Part shown: positions 8,005 to 15,205 of the stretch, piece after piece | Layout: the number at the start of each line of letters is the position of its first letter | Numbering within the stretch: the first letter of the stretch is position 1 | Assembly: GCA_021781495.1 (NCBI GenBank) | Contig: JAJXWS010000036.1 | Coordinates: forward strand, 1,014-34,501 | Direction: 5' to 3' | DNA from: Acidobacteriota bacterium | Lineage (GTDB): Bacteria; Acidobacteriota; Terriglobia; Terriglobales; Acidobacteriaceae | Length of the DNA: 33,488 bases | Notes under the pieces: model-generated | Seen by the model: only the letters and a program-made list of their open reading frames with translations | What the model was told of the DNA's origin: nothing | The model's database searches: none | Made by a program: the position numbers and the translations under genes

Positions 8005-9078
8005 GTGAAATCGCTGTTGTTGACGGACTATCGAAAGCTGGAGATCGCGGATCTTCCGCGGCCCGAGCCGGGTGCGCACGACGTGCTTGTGCGTGTGGCC
8101 GCATGCGGCATCTGCGGGAGCGACGTGCATGGCTACGACGGCTCCTCGGGAAGACGTATACCGCCCCTTGTGATGGGCCATGAAGCCGCGGGTGTTGTAG
8201 AGGCTGTGGGCGGCGCCGTAAAGAACTTCAGCCCCGGCGACCGCGTTACCTTCGACTCCACGGTGTACTGCGGCGAGTGCCGCTTCTGCCGCAGCGGCGA
8301 TGTGAACCTGTGCGACCGGCGGCAGGTGATCGGCGTCTCCTGCGCGGAGTTTCGCCGGGAGGGCGCCTTCGCGGAATACATCGCTGTTCCGGAACGCATC
8401 GTCTACAAGCTGCCCGCGGGCATGTCGTTTCCTGAGGCGGCCATGCTTGAGGCTGTCTCCGTCGCGCTCCACGGGGTTCGCGTCAGCGCCGTGCGCGGAG
8501 GCGAAACGGCGCTGGTGGTGGGCGCGGGCATGATTGGCCTGCTCACCATGCAGGCTGCGCGGGCTGCCGGTTACAAGCGCGTTCTGATTGCCGATATCGA
8601 TGCCACGCGGCTTGAGCTTGCCCGCTCTCTCGGAGTCGATGAGGCGCTCTGTCTCTCCGGGCCGCAACTGACGCAGGAGATTCATCGCCATACGAATGGC
8701 CTCGGCGTTGACCTCGTACTGGAGGCGGTGGGCCGCAATGAGACCATTGCCACCTCAATTGACTGCGTGCGCAAGGGCGGAACCGTCACGCTTATCGGCA
8801 ACATTACGCCAGAGGTGACGCTGCCGCTGCAGAAGGTTGTCTCGCGGCAGATTCGCCTGCAGGGCAGCGCTGCTTCCTCGGGTGAGTATCCTGAGGCGAT
8901 TGACCTGGTGGCGAGCGGCAAGATTCTGGTGAAGCCGCTCATCACCGCGGTGGCGTCGCTGGAAGAGGGGCCCAGCTGGTTTGACCGGCTGTATGCCCAT
9001 GAGCCGAACCTGATGAAGATTGTGCTTTCTCCGGAGCCGGAATCGGTGGCATTGGCCGGCAGCAAGGCGGGACGATGA
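8005..9078 (+). CDS. Zinc-dependent medium-chain alcohol/polyol dehydrogenase
   Basis: This is a 357-aa MDR-family dehydrogenase of the sorbitol/galactitol-1-phosphate/threonine dehydrogenase type. The catalytic zinc ligands are Cys37 in CGICGSD and His59-Glu60 in GHEAAG. The structural zinc site has Cys89, 92, 95 and 103. The Rossmann motif VVGAGMIGLL follows near residue 170. It should oxidise a hydroxyl of a sugar alcohol or sugar acid with NAD(P); the exact substrate is not evident. I chose the GTG at 8005 because GGAGAAGG sits four bases upstream and the protein then starts where homologues do; the longer frame from 7885 would overlap glmS. Its stop overlaps the next ORF's start (ATGA), so the two are translationally coupled and probably act in one pathway. 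Confidence 0.88.
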   Translation: MKSLLLTDYRKLEIADLPRPEPGAHDVLVRVAACGICGSDVHGYDGSSGRRIPPLVMGHEAAGVVEAVGGAVKNFSPGDRVTFDSTVYCGECRFCRSGDVNLCDRRQVIGVSCAEFRREGAFAEYIAVPERIVYKLPAGMSFPEAAMLEAVSVALHGVRVSAVRGGETALVVGAGMIGLLTMQAARAAGYKRVLIADIDATRLELARSLGVDEALCLSGPQLTQEIHRHTNGLGVDLVLEAVGRNETIATSIDCVRKGGTVTLIGNITPEVTLPLQKVVSRQIRLQGSAASSGEYPEAIDLVASGKILVKPLITAVASLEEGPSWFDRLYAHEPNLMKIVLSPEPESVALAGSKAGR

Positions 9079-9866
9079 GCGAAAAGTTCTTTGACCTCAG
9101 CGGGCAGGTTGCCCTGGTGACCGGAACAAGCCGCGGCCTGGGCCAGTATCTGGCGCGCGCGTTGGCTCGGGCTGGCGCGGACCTGATCCTGACCAGCCGC
9201 AAGCGCGATACGCTGTCGGAGTTCGAGCAGGAGATTCGAGCCATGGGGCGCAAGGTGCTCTCGCTCGAACTCGACGTGCGCGACCACGCCAGCATCCAAA
9301 GCATGGCGCAGCAGGCTGAGGCGGCCTTCGGACAGATTCACATCCTGGTGAACAATGCCGGCTGCAATGTGCGCAAGCCGGCGCTGGACGTGACCTGGGA
9401 GGACTGGAACCTGGTGCTCGACACCAATCTGCGCGGCAGCTTTTTTGTGGCGCAGGCCGTGGCCCGGGGCATGATCGCCCGCGGATACGGGCGCATTATC
9501 AATATCGGCTCCGTTACCAGCGTCTTTGGCTTTGCAGGTCTGGCTCCGTACGGCGCCAGCCGCGGCGGCATTCGCCAGCTCACCATGAGCCTTGCCGATG
9601 ACTGGGGACGCCATGGCGTGACGGTGAACTGTCTTGCTCCGGGGTGGTTCCGCACGGAGCAGAACAAGGTGCTCTATGAGGATCCCGAGTGGGTTGCCTA
9701 CATCACGGATCGCATTCCCGTGAAGCGTCCCGGCCAGCCGCATGATCTGGACGGCGCTGTGGTCTTTCTGGCCTCAGAGGAGAGCCGTTATGTGACCGGG
9801 CAGACGCTGCTTGTGGATGGCGGCATCTCTACCGGAGCCACGCGAGCCACGGTGGCGCGCAAGTAG
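9075..9866 (+). CDS. SDR family oxidoreductase, gluconate 5-dehydrogenase-like
   Basis: This is a 263-aa classical short-chain dehydrogenase. It has the cofactor motif TGTSRGLG (residues 16-23), NNAG (93-96), the active-site Asn118, catalytic Ser146 and Tyr159, and the C-terminal GQTLLVDGG. Such enzymes interconvert keto and hydroxy groups of sugar acids with NAD(P). The position four residues after the catalytic Tyr, normally Lys, is Arg163 (YGASR; codon CGC), which is unusual for the family. The gene starts inside the stop codon of the zinc dehydrogenase (ATGA), so the pair is an operon. A convergent ACS-type MFS transporter suggests uptake and oxidation of a sugar acid, but the substrate is an inference. 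Confidence 0.88.
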   Translation: MSEKFFDLSGQVALVTGTSRGLGQYLARALARAGADLILTSRKRDTLSEFEQEIRAMGRKVLSLELDVRDHASIQSMAQQAEAAFGQIHILVNNAGCNVRKPALDVTWEDWNLVLDTNLRGSFFVAQAVARGMIARGYGRIINIGSVTSVFGFAGLAPYGASRGGIRQLTMSLADDWGRHGVTVNCLAPGWFRTEQNKVLYEDPEWVAYITDRIPVKRPGQPHDLDGAVVFLASEESRYVTGQTLLVDGGISTGATRATVARK

Positions 9867-9874
9867 CCTGGGCT

Positions 9875-9896
9875 GCGGCGACCGCGTGGTCGCCGC
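9875..9896. terminator. Hairpin between convergent SDR and MFS genes
   Basis: A perfect 9-bp stem (GCGGCGACC at 9875-9883, GGTCGCCGC at 9888-9896) with a four-base loop lies in the 48-bp gap between two converging genes. It lacks a T-tract on both sides. Position and strength suggest a shared transcript 3' end. Confidence 0.5.
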
Positions 9897-9914
9897 CTGC
9901 AGTGTTGCTGCAAA

Positions 9915-11201
9915 CTACGCGGTACGCTGCGGCATGGGGATCGTGCGGATCTCGCCGAGCAGGAAGATGTAAGCGGTGATGCCAATCGCCAGATACGCCG
10001 CGGCGACAAAGAACGCAGCAGCGAAGGACTGGCGCCCGTTCACCAGGAATCCGGTGATGATGGGCGCGGCGATGCCGGAGATCTGATTCGACAGATTCAG
10101 AATGCCGCCCACGGAGCCCACGCTGTCTCCCGGCGCAATCAGCGAGGGCACAGACCAGCCCACGGGCGCCGCTGCCGAAAGACCTCCGATGGCAAGGCTG
10201 ATCCAGAAGAGCGCCTGACCGGGCGTGTGTGCGCGAGCAGCGCCCAGGATCCCGAGCCCCATGGTGGTGCCCACCACCAGCCAGATGCGCCGGATGCGAT
10301 CGGCATTGCCGCCGTTGCGAATCAGAAAGTCCACCAGCCATCCGCCGAACACCACGTCGCCCACCGTCGCAACCAGCCAGGGAACGCCGGTGTACATAAA
10401 CGAGTGCGCAAGGTCGATGTTGAGGGACCGCGACAGGTACACCGGCAGCCATGTCAGCAGCAGATAAAAGACGTAGTTGTACGAGCCGAAGCCGAGCGCC
10501 AGGCCCAGCACCTTCTTCTGCCGTATGAGGAAGCTGAGCGATGCGCGCTCGCGGGGCTGCTCCACAATGCCGGCCTCGGCCAGCACCTCCGCGGTCAGCG
10601 CCGTGTCTTGCTCTTCGGCGTGCGCCACATGCTCGGGGTCGTGATACATGCCGCAGAAGAGCAGGAAGTAGAGGAAGCTGATGAGGCCGGTTGCGGCAAA
10701 GCTCAGCCGCCAGCCAATGTGCAGCAGCATGAGCCCGATGAGGGGCACGCCGATGGCCGAGGAGAACTTGGCGGCGCCGTCAAACAGGCTGGTCGCAAAG
10801 CTGCGCTCGCGGGGCGGAAACCAGTATCCGATGGCCTTGGCGTTGGCCGGGAACGTCGGCGCTTCACCGATGCCCAGCAGAAAGCGCGCGCCAAAGAATG
10901 CGCCGATGCCCTGGGCGGCTGCGGCGGCAAAGGAGGCCACGCTCCACAGGAAAGTGCTCACGCACCCTACGCGGCGAACGCCGAAGCGATCCAGCAGGAC
11001 TCCGGAAGGCAATTGCAGCAGGGCGTAGGTCCAGTTGTAGGCGCCCAGCAGAAATCCAAACGTGACGTCGGAGATGCCGAAGGAGGAGCAGAGTGCGTCG
11101 TGCGAAACCGAAAGATTCACACGATCGAAGTAGTTGACGAGCACGCCCAGCCCCAGCAGCCATGCAATTTTCCAGCGCTGTCGCGCTACCGCATCGATCA
11201 C
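9915..11201 (-). CDS. MFS transporter, anion:cation symporter (ACS) family
   Basis: The 428-aa protein has about 12 membrane helices. Its first helix carries VNYFDRVNLSVS, the DR-containing signature of ACS-family transporters for hexuronates, galactonate, glucarate and similar organic acids. The loop between helices 2 and 3 (SGVLLDRFGVRRVG) is the canonical MFS motif A. Further signals are GIGEAPTFPANAKAIGYWFPPRERSFA and, near the end, GGILNLSNQISGIAAPIITG, both typical of the family. It most likely imports a sugar acid with protons across the inner membrane. The GTG start at 11201 has GGAAGG about eight bases upstream on the minus strand. The convergent dehydrogenase pair may act on the imported compound. 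Confidence 0.88.
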   Translation of the reverse strand: MIDAVARQRWKIAWLLGLGVLVNYFDRVNLSVSHDALCSSFGISDVTFGFLLGAYNWTYALLQLPSGVLLDRFGVRRVGCVSTFLWSVASFAAAAAQGIGAFFGARFLLGIGEAPTFPANAKAIGYWFPPRERSFATSLFDGAAKFSSAIGVPLIGLMLLHIGWRLSFAATGLISFLYFLLFCGMYHDPEHVAHAEEQDTALTAEVLAEAGIVEQPRERASLSFLIRQKKVLGLALGFGSYNYVFYLLLTWLPVYLSRSLNIDLAHSFMYTGVPWLVATVGDVVFGGWLVDFLIRNGGNADRIRRIWLVVGTTMGLGILGAARAHTPGQALFWISLAIGGLSAAAPVGWSVPSLIAPGDSVGSVGGILNLSNQISGIAAPIITGFLVNGRQSFAAAFFVAAAYLAIGITAYIFLLGEIRTIPMPQRTA

Positions 11202-11406
11202 CAGTTACGCCTTCCGTTTTCGCAGTGGAAAGAATTCCCACAGATTCTACCGTGTTCGATGTGTCTTCTGGCCACTCCCCGCAAAATCCAAAATGAAAGA
11301 AGCATCGCTTGCGGAGCAGACCGGGAGTAGAGTGTTTGCAGGAACCATGGGCCGCTTCCCCAATTCGGCCTGGTTCTCCGCAGCAAGCTGAAAAGGAGAC
11401 GAGCGT

Positions 11407-11685
11407 ATGCAAGCACTCACTGCAGAGGAGGCCGCACAGCGCCTCAAATCCATTCCCGCGTGGCAGATTGAGCAGGGCGCGCTGGTGCGCGTCTTTGCGT
11501 TCGCAGATTTTCGCGCGGCGCTGGCTTTTGTGAATCAGGTTGGCGCGCTGGCAGAGGATGCCGGCCATCATCCTGACATCGACATTCGTTACAACCGCGT
11601 TCGGCTTGCGCTGGTGACGCACGATGCTAACGGGCTGACCGCGAAAGACTTTCACCTTGCATCGGCGGCGGATGCGCTGGTCTGA
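11407..11685 (+). CDS. phhB: 4a-hydroxytetrahydrobiopterin dehydratase (pterin-4a-carbinolamine dehydratase)
   Basis: The 92-aa protein has the PCD active-site pattern EDAGHHPDIDIRYNRVRLALVTHD, with paired His, Pro and a later His-Asp. This motif dehydrates the 4a-carbinolamine formed by aromatic amino acid hydroxylases and so helps regenerate tetrahydrobiopterin. Length matches the family (about 95-105 aa). AAAAGGAGA lies upstream of the ATG at a good distance. No phenylalanine hydroxylase gene is in the window, and stand-alone PCD genes can have other pterin roles, so the physiological partner is unknown. Confidence 0.92.
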   Translation: MQALTAEEAAQRLKSIPAWQIEQGALVRVFAFADFRAALAFVNQVGALAEDAGHHPDIDIRYNRVRLALVTHDANGLTAKDFHLASAADALV

Positions 11686-11720
11686 TGCGTGCGCGGCACG
11701 GCGTGGCTGCGCACTTTTTG

Positions 11721-11749
11721 TTGACCCTCCACCGTGGTAACGCTATACT
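11721..11749 (+). promoter_or_regulatory. Sigma-70 type promoter of the sulfate-assimilation operon
   Basis: TTGACC at 11721-11726 and TATACT at 11744-11749 are separated by exactly 17 bp, five of six matches to consensus in each hexamer. Transcription should start at 11756 or 11757, which is at the ATG of the cysteine-rich leader ORF. This is the best promoter match I see in the window. Confidence 0.8.
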
Positions 11750-11756
11750 CACAGAC

Positions 11757-11825
11757 ATGAGTTTGTACTCCACTCCGGCCCTTTGTTGTGCATGTTGTTG
11801 TGCACTGCGCCGGACTGTGGGGTAA
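11757..11825 (+). CDS. Cysteine-rich leader peptide (22 aa), probable attenuator ORF
   Basis: A 22-codon ORF runs from the ATG at 11757 to the TAA at 11823-11825. Residues 10-15 read Cys-Cys-Ala-Cys-Cys-Cys, all five encoded by TGT, within a peptide that is otherwise Ala, Leu, Thr and Arg rich. The predicted transcription start falls on or one base before the ATG, so the ORF would be translated from a leaderless mRNA without a Shine-Dalgarno sequence. It is followed by a strong intrinsic terminator and then by cysDN-cysH. By analogy with amino-acid operon leaders, and with the leaderless Cys-rich uORFs described in mycobacteria, ribosome stalling at the TGT run when Cys-tRNA is low would control read-through. 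The peptide itself probably has no other function. The ORF is directly visible; the regulatory role is inferred. Confidence 0.75.
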   Translation: MSLYSTPALCCACCCALRRTVG

Positions 11826-11862
11826 GCACGCCTTAACTCAGATCGATTTTTCCCCCCAGGCC
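11775..11862 (+). promoter_or_regulatory. Attenuator pairing segments (pause hairpin and antiterminator)
   Basis: Two exclusive structures can be drawn. A pause-type hairpin pairs CCGGC (11775-11779) with GCCGG (11809-11813) and GTGCA (11788-11792) with TGCAC (11801-11805), enclosing the Cys codons. The alternative pairs 11812-11822 (containing CTGTGGGG) with 11852-11862 (containing CCCCCCAG): nine base pairs with two mismatches. The second pairing takes up the first two bases and flank of the terminator stem, so it could act as antiterminator when a ribosome stalls on the Cys codons. This is drawn by hand, not by an energy calculation. Confidence 0.5.
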
Positions 11863-11902
11863 CGCGCTGCAGATTCTCTGCCGCTGCGGGTTTTTTCTTT
11901 TT
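11861..11902 (+). terminator. Intrinsic terminator in the cys operon leader
   Basis: The outer stem CCCGC (11861-11865) pairs with GCGGG (11886-11890). The inner stem GCAGA (11869-11873) pairs with TCTGC (11877-11881) around a TTC loop. An interrupted T-tract of eleven T in twelve bases follows at 11891-11902. It lies before, not after, the structural genes, 58 bp ahead of the cysD start codon, as expected for a transcriptional attenuator. Confidence 0.8.
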
Positions 11903-11959
11903 CTGCACAAAAAAACACAGTGAGGGTTGTATGGCAGCAATGCTGCAGGAGGCCAACGC

Positions 11960-12868
11960 ATGACGGCTCAGAACCGGCTCAATCACATTCAGTTGCTCGA
12001 GGCCGAGAGCATTCACATTCTGCGCGAGGTGGCCTCGGAGTTTCAGAAGCCTGTGATGCTCTACTCCATCGGCAAGGACTCGTCGGTGATGTTGCGCCTT
12101 GCACAGAAGGCCTTTCATCCGGGCCCCATCCCGTTTCCGCTGCTGCACGTTGACACCGGATACAAGTTTCACGAGATGCTTGAGTTTCGTGACCGCCTGA
12201 CCAGCGAACTGGGCGTCAAGCTCATCGTGTGGCGCAATGAGGAGGCGCTGGCGCAGGGCGCGAATCCGGTCAAGCTGGGCACGCAGCGCTGCTGCGGACT
12301 GCTGAAGACGCAGGCCCTGCTGGATGGCCTGCGGGCGCATGGATTCGATGCGGCCTTTGGCGGCGCGCGCCGCGATGAAGAGAAGTCGCGCGCCAAGGAG
12401 CGCATCTACTCCTTCCGTGACAGCGCGGGCCAGTGGGATCCCAAGAACCAGCGGCCCGAACTGTGGAACCTCTTCAACAGCCGCATCGGGCCCGGCGAAA
12501 GCATCCGCGTCTTTCCGCTCTCCAACTGGACGGAGCTGGATATCTGGCACTACATCCACCTGGAGAACATTCCCATTGTGCCGCTCTATCTGGCCAAGGA
12601 GCGCCGCATGCTGGTCCGCGGCGACAGCCTCATTCCTGTGGAGCAGTCGTTTGTGCAGGGACTGCCCGGAGAAGAGCAGTGGGTCAAGTGCCGTTTGCGG
12701 TCGCTCGGTTGCAGCCCTTGCACCGGCGCCATCCGCTCGGATGCGGACACGGTGCCGAAGATTATCGAAGAGCTGATGGGCATGCGGAACTCCGAGCGCG
12801 CCAATCGCGTCATCGATCACGACCAGGACGGTTCCATGGAGCTGAAGAAGCGCGAGGGATATTTCTAG
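11960..12868 (+). CDS. cysD: Sulfate adenylyltransferase subunit 2
   Basis: The 302-aa protein is the catalytic PP-loop subunit of ATP sulfurylase, which activates sulfate to adenosine 5'-phosphosulfate (APS). The PP-loop is [10 protein letters not shown] at residues 35-44. Family blocks follow: [45 protein letters not shown], and near the end [11 protein letters not shown] placed the start at the ATG 11960, which has AGGAGG seven bases upstream. An upstream in-frame TTG at 11927 would overlap leader sequence and has no good ribosome binding site. A 10-codon ORF (11931-11963) ends in an ATGA overlap with this start. cysN follows immediately (TAGATG), giving the usual CysDN complex. Expression is probably controlled by the upstream cysteine attenuator. 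Confidence 0.96.
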   Translation: MTAQNRLNHIQLLEAESIHILREVASEFQKPVMLYSIGKDSSVMLRLAQKAFHPGPIPFPLLHVDTGYKFHEMLEFRDRLTSELGVKLIVWRNEEALAQGANPVKLGTQRCCGLLKTQALLDGLRAHGFDAAFGGARRDEEKSRAKERIYSFRDSAGQWDPKNQRPELWNLFNSRIGPGESIRVFPLSNWTELDIWHYIHLENIPIVPLYLAKERRMLVRGDSLIPVEQSFVQGLPGEEQWVKCRLRSLGCSPCTGAIRSDADTVPKIIEELMGMRNSERANRVIDHDQDGSMELKKREGYF

Positions 12869-14533
12869 ATGATCTTTGCAGAGGAACAGACTGTGAATGG
12901 TGCGGATGTGGCCAAGGATACCGCGCACGCATCGATTGAAGCGCTGCTGGAGGCGGAACGCGCCAAGGACCTGCTGCGCTTCAGCACCGCGGGCAGCGTG
13001 GATGATGGCAAGTCAACCCTGATTGGCCGCCTGCTGTACGACTCGCGCAATGTGTATGAGGACCATGTGCGGGCCGTGACGCGCGACGCCGCAATTGATT
13101 TTGCGCAACTGACGGACGGCCTGCGCGCCGAGCGCGAGCAGGGCATCACGATCGACGTGGCCTACCGCTACTTCTCCACGGCCAAGCGCAAGTTCATCAT
13201 TGCGGATACGCCGGGCCACGAGCAGTACACGCGCAACATGGCCACCGGCGCTTCCACAGCGGATGTGGCGATTGTGCTGGTGGATGCGCGCAAGGGCATT
13301 CTGGATCAGACGCGCCGCCATGCCTGCATTGCGTCGCTGCTGGGCATACCGATTGTGATTGCGGCCATCAACAAGATGGACCTCGTCGAATTTTCGGAGG
13401 AGGTGTTTGAGCGCCATCGCCAGGCGCTGCTTGAGCTTGCGCATCGCCTTGAGATCCCCGAGCTGATTGCGGTTCCGGTCAGCGCGCTCGACGGCGACAA
13501 CATTGTGCATCGCAGCGAGCGCACGCCGTGGTACAGCGGCCCAAGCCTGCTGGAGCTGCTGGAAACCGTTCCGCTGGCCATTGAGCGATCCAGCGCCGGA
13601 CTGCGATTCCCGGTGCAGCGCGTGGTTCGCCCGCACCAGGACTTCCGCGGCTTTGCCGGACAGATTGCAGCGGGCACCGTTCGCCCGGGCGACGAGGTGG
13701 TTGCACTTCCGTCGGGACGTCGCACGCGAGTGCGCTCGATTACGACGTGGGAAGGCGAGCTGGAATTGGCGCACGCGCCGCAGTCGGTCGTGCTCACGCT
13801 GGAGGATGAGGTCGACGTTAGCCGCGGAGAGATGATTGCGTCTGTCACCGATGCTCCGCACAGGACCAGGCATTTTGAGGCAACCGTGGTGTGGATGCAC
13901 GGCACGCCGTTGCAGCCGGGCATGACCTATATGCTGAAGCACACCAGCCAGACCGTGCGCGCGCGCGTGGTGGAGATCCGTTCGCGCATCCACGTAGACC
14001 ACCTGGAACACCGCCCCGCCGAACAGTTGGGACTGAATGACATTGGGCAGCTGGTGATTGAGACGAGCCTGCCGCTGCTGGCGGATGTCTATCGCGAGAG
14101 CCGCGCCACGGGCAGCTTTATCCTCATCGACCCAACCGACAACACCACGGCCGGTGCGGGAATGATTCGCAGCATCGCCGACACGGAGGAAGGCGCGACC
14201 CCGATCAATCGCGCAACCCGTGGATTGATTGCTGTCGGGAATCGTCAGGAGCTTGCCGCGGAGTTGGAGAAGTCTCTGCTGCAGGCGGGTGCGCTGGTGC
14301 TTCGGACGCGCGTGCCGGTTTCCGCATCCCTGGTGACCATCGCCCGCATCGGTGCGGTGGTGCTGGTCGAAAGCGACGCAAGCGATCCGGTGACGCTGAC
14401 GCGGGTGGATGTGGCGAATGCCCAGCCGCGCGAGCTGGCATTCGATCATCCCGATGAAATTCTGAACGAACTGCAAAGCCTCGGAGCCCTTCCGACTGGA
14501 GACGATGAGAATGACAACGGCCTTGGTATCTGA
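12869..14533 (+). CDS. cysN: Sulfate adenylyltransferase subunit 1 with extended C-terminus
   Basis: This is the GTPase subunit that drives APS synthesis by CysD. G-motifs are GSVDDGKST (residues 42-50), DTPGHEQYT (113-121) and NKMD (168-171), followed by EF-Tu-like beta-barrel domains with RPHQDFRGFAGQIAAG. At 554 aa it is longer than single-domain CysN (about 475 aa in E. coli) and shorter than CysNC fusions (about 615-640 aa). The extra 100 residues after INRATRG resemble a shrunken APS kinase domain (an ELAAELEKSLLQAGALV helix), but the GLSGAGKST-type P-loop is absent, so kinase activity is not expected. The gene starts directly after the cysD stop. The downstream CysH appears to use APS, so loss of the kinase would be tolerated. 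The tail's origin is an inference. Confidence 0.93.
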   Translation: MIFAEEQTVNGADVAKDTAHASIEALLEAERAKDLLRFSTAGSVDDGKSTLIGRLLYDSRNVYEDHVRAVTRDAAIDFAQLTDGLRAEREQGITIDVAYRYFSTAKRKFIIADTPGHEQYTRNMATGASTADVAIVLVDARKGILDQTRRHACIASLLGIPIVIAAINKMDLVEFSEEVFERHRQALLELAHRLEIPELIAVPVSALDGDNIVHRSERTPWYSGPSLLELLETVPLAIERSSAGLRFPVQRVVRPHQDFRGFAGQIAAGTVRPGDEVVALPSGRRTRVRSITTWEGELELAHAPQSVVLTLEDEVDVSRGEMIASVTDAPHRTRHFEATVVWMHGTPLQPGMTYMLKHTSQTVRARVVEIRSRIHVDHLEHRPAEQLGLNDIGQLVIETSLPLLADVYRESRATGSFILIDPTDNTTAGAGMIRSIADTEEGATPINRATRGLIAVGNRQELAAELEKSLLQAGALVLRTRVPVSASLVTIARIGAVVLVESDASDPVTLTRVDVANAQPRELAFDHPDEILNELQSLGALPTGDDENDNGLGI

Positions 14534-15191
14534 AGAACTCGTCCGCACAACGGTTGGATTTCTCCGCGACCGCCTTGCCGGCGCAGAGCAGGTCTGCGTC
14601 ACCAGCAGCTTTCAGGCAGAGGATGTGGTGGTGCTGCACATGGTTCGGCAGATTCTGCCGCAGGTTCCGGTGCTCTTTCTGGAGACGGGCTATCACTTTC
14701 CGGAGACGTTGGAGTATCGCGACCGCATGGCAGCGGAGTGGAAGCTGAATCTGATCAACGTGGAGCCGGAGATTACGGTGGCGCAGCAGGAGTCGCAGTT
14801 CGGCATTCTGCACCAGACGGCTCCCGACCGCTGCTGCGGAATTCGCAAGGTGGAGCCGCTCTTCCGCTCGCTTGCGAACTACAAGGTGTGGGTGACGGGG
14901 CTGCGCCGCCAGCAATCCAAGTCCCGCGCCAACCTGCAGCCGGAAGAGAGCTTCGCGCTGCCCAGCGGGCACACGCTGGCAAAGCTCAGTCCGCTGACGG
15001 AGTGGACCACGCGCGATGTGTGGTACTACGCGCAGGAGCATCAGATTCCGCTGCTGCCGCTGTATGAGCTCGGTTACACGAGCATCGGATGCGCGCCGTG
15101 CACGAGTTTGCCCTTTGACCCCGATGATCCGCGCTCCGGGCGCTGGTCGGGCCGCAAGCTGGAATGCGGCATTCACGTGCAACCCTCGTAA
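14511..15191 (+). CDS. cysH: Assimilatory adenylyl-sulfate (APS) reductase, Fe-S type
   Basis: The 226-aa enzyme reduces activated sulfate to sulfite. It has the PP-loop fold start SSFQAEDVVVLHM and ETGYHFPETLEYRDR. Two cysteine pairs, Cys108-Cys109 (DRCCGIRK) and Cys194/Cys197 (GCAPC), bind a [4Fe-4S] cluster, and the catalytic Cys219 sits in the C-terminal ECGIH. The four cluster cysteines mark the APS-using bacterial type rather than the PAPS-using E. coli type that lacks them. I prefer the ATG at 14511 because GGAGA is eight bases upstream; the ATG at 14505 is too close to it. The start lies inside the end of cysN (about 23-bp overlap), indicating translational coupling. Electrons normally come from thioredoxin. 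Confidence 0.94.
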   Translation: MTTALVSEELVRTTVGFLRDRLAGAEQVCVTSSFQAEDVVVLHMVRQILPQVPVLFLETGYHFPETLEYRDRMAAEWKLNLINVEPEITVAQQESQFGILHQTAPDRCCGIRKVEPLFRSLANYKVWVTGLRRQQSKSRANLQPEESFALPSGHTLAKLSPLTEWTTRDVWYYAQEHQIPLLPLYELGYTSIGCAPCTSLPFDPDDPRSGRWSGRKLECGIHVQPS

Positions 15192-15205
15192 AGCTGGAGA
15201 ATGCA

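Noticed and set aside
11788-12153. 121-codon forward ORF overlapping the cys leader
   Set aside because: It is in a different frame from both the Cys leader and cysD and runs through the terminator; the leader ORF and cysD explain the region better.
13013-14602. 529-codon reverse ORF
   Set aside because: Antisense shadow of cysN.
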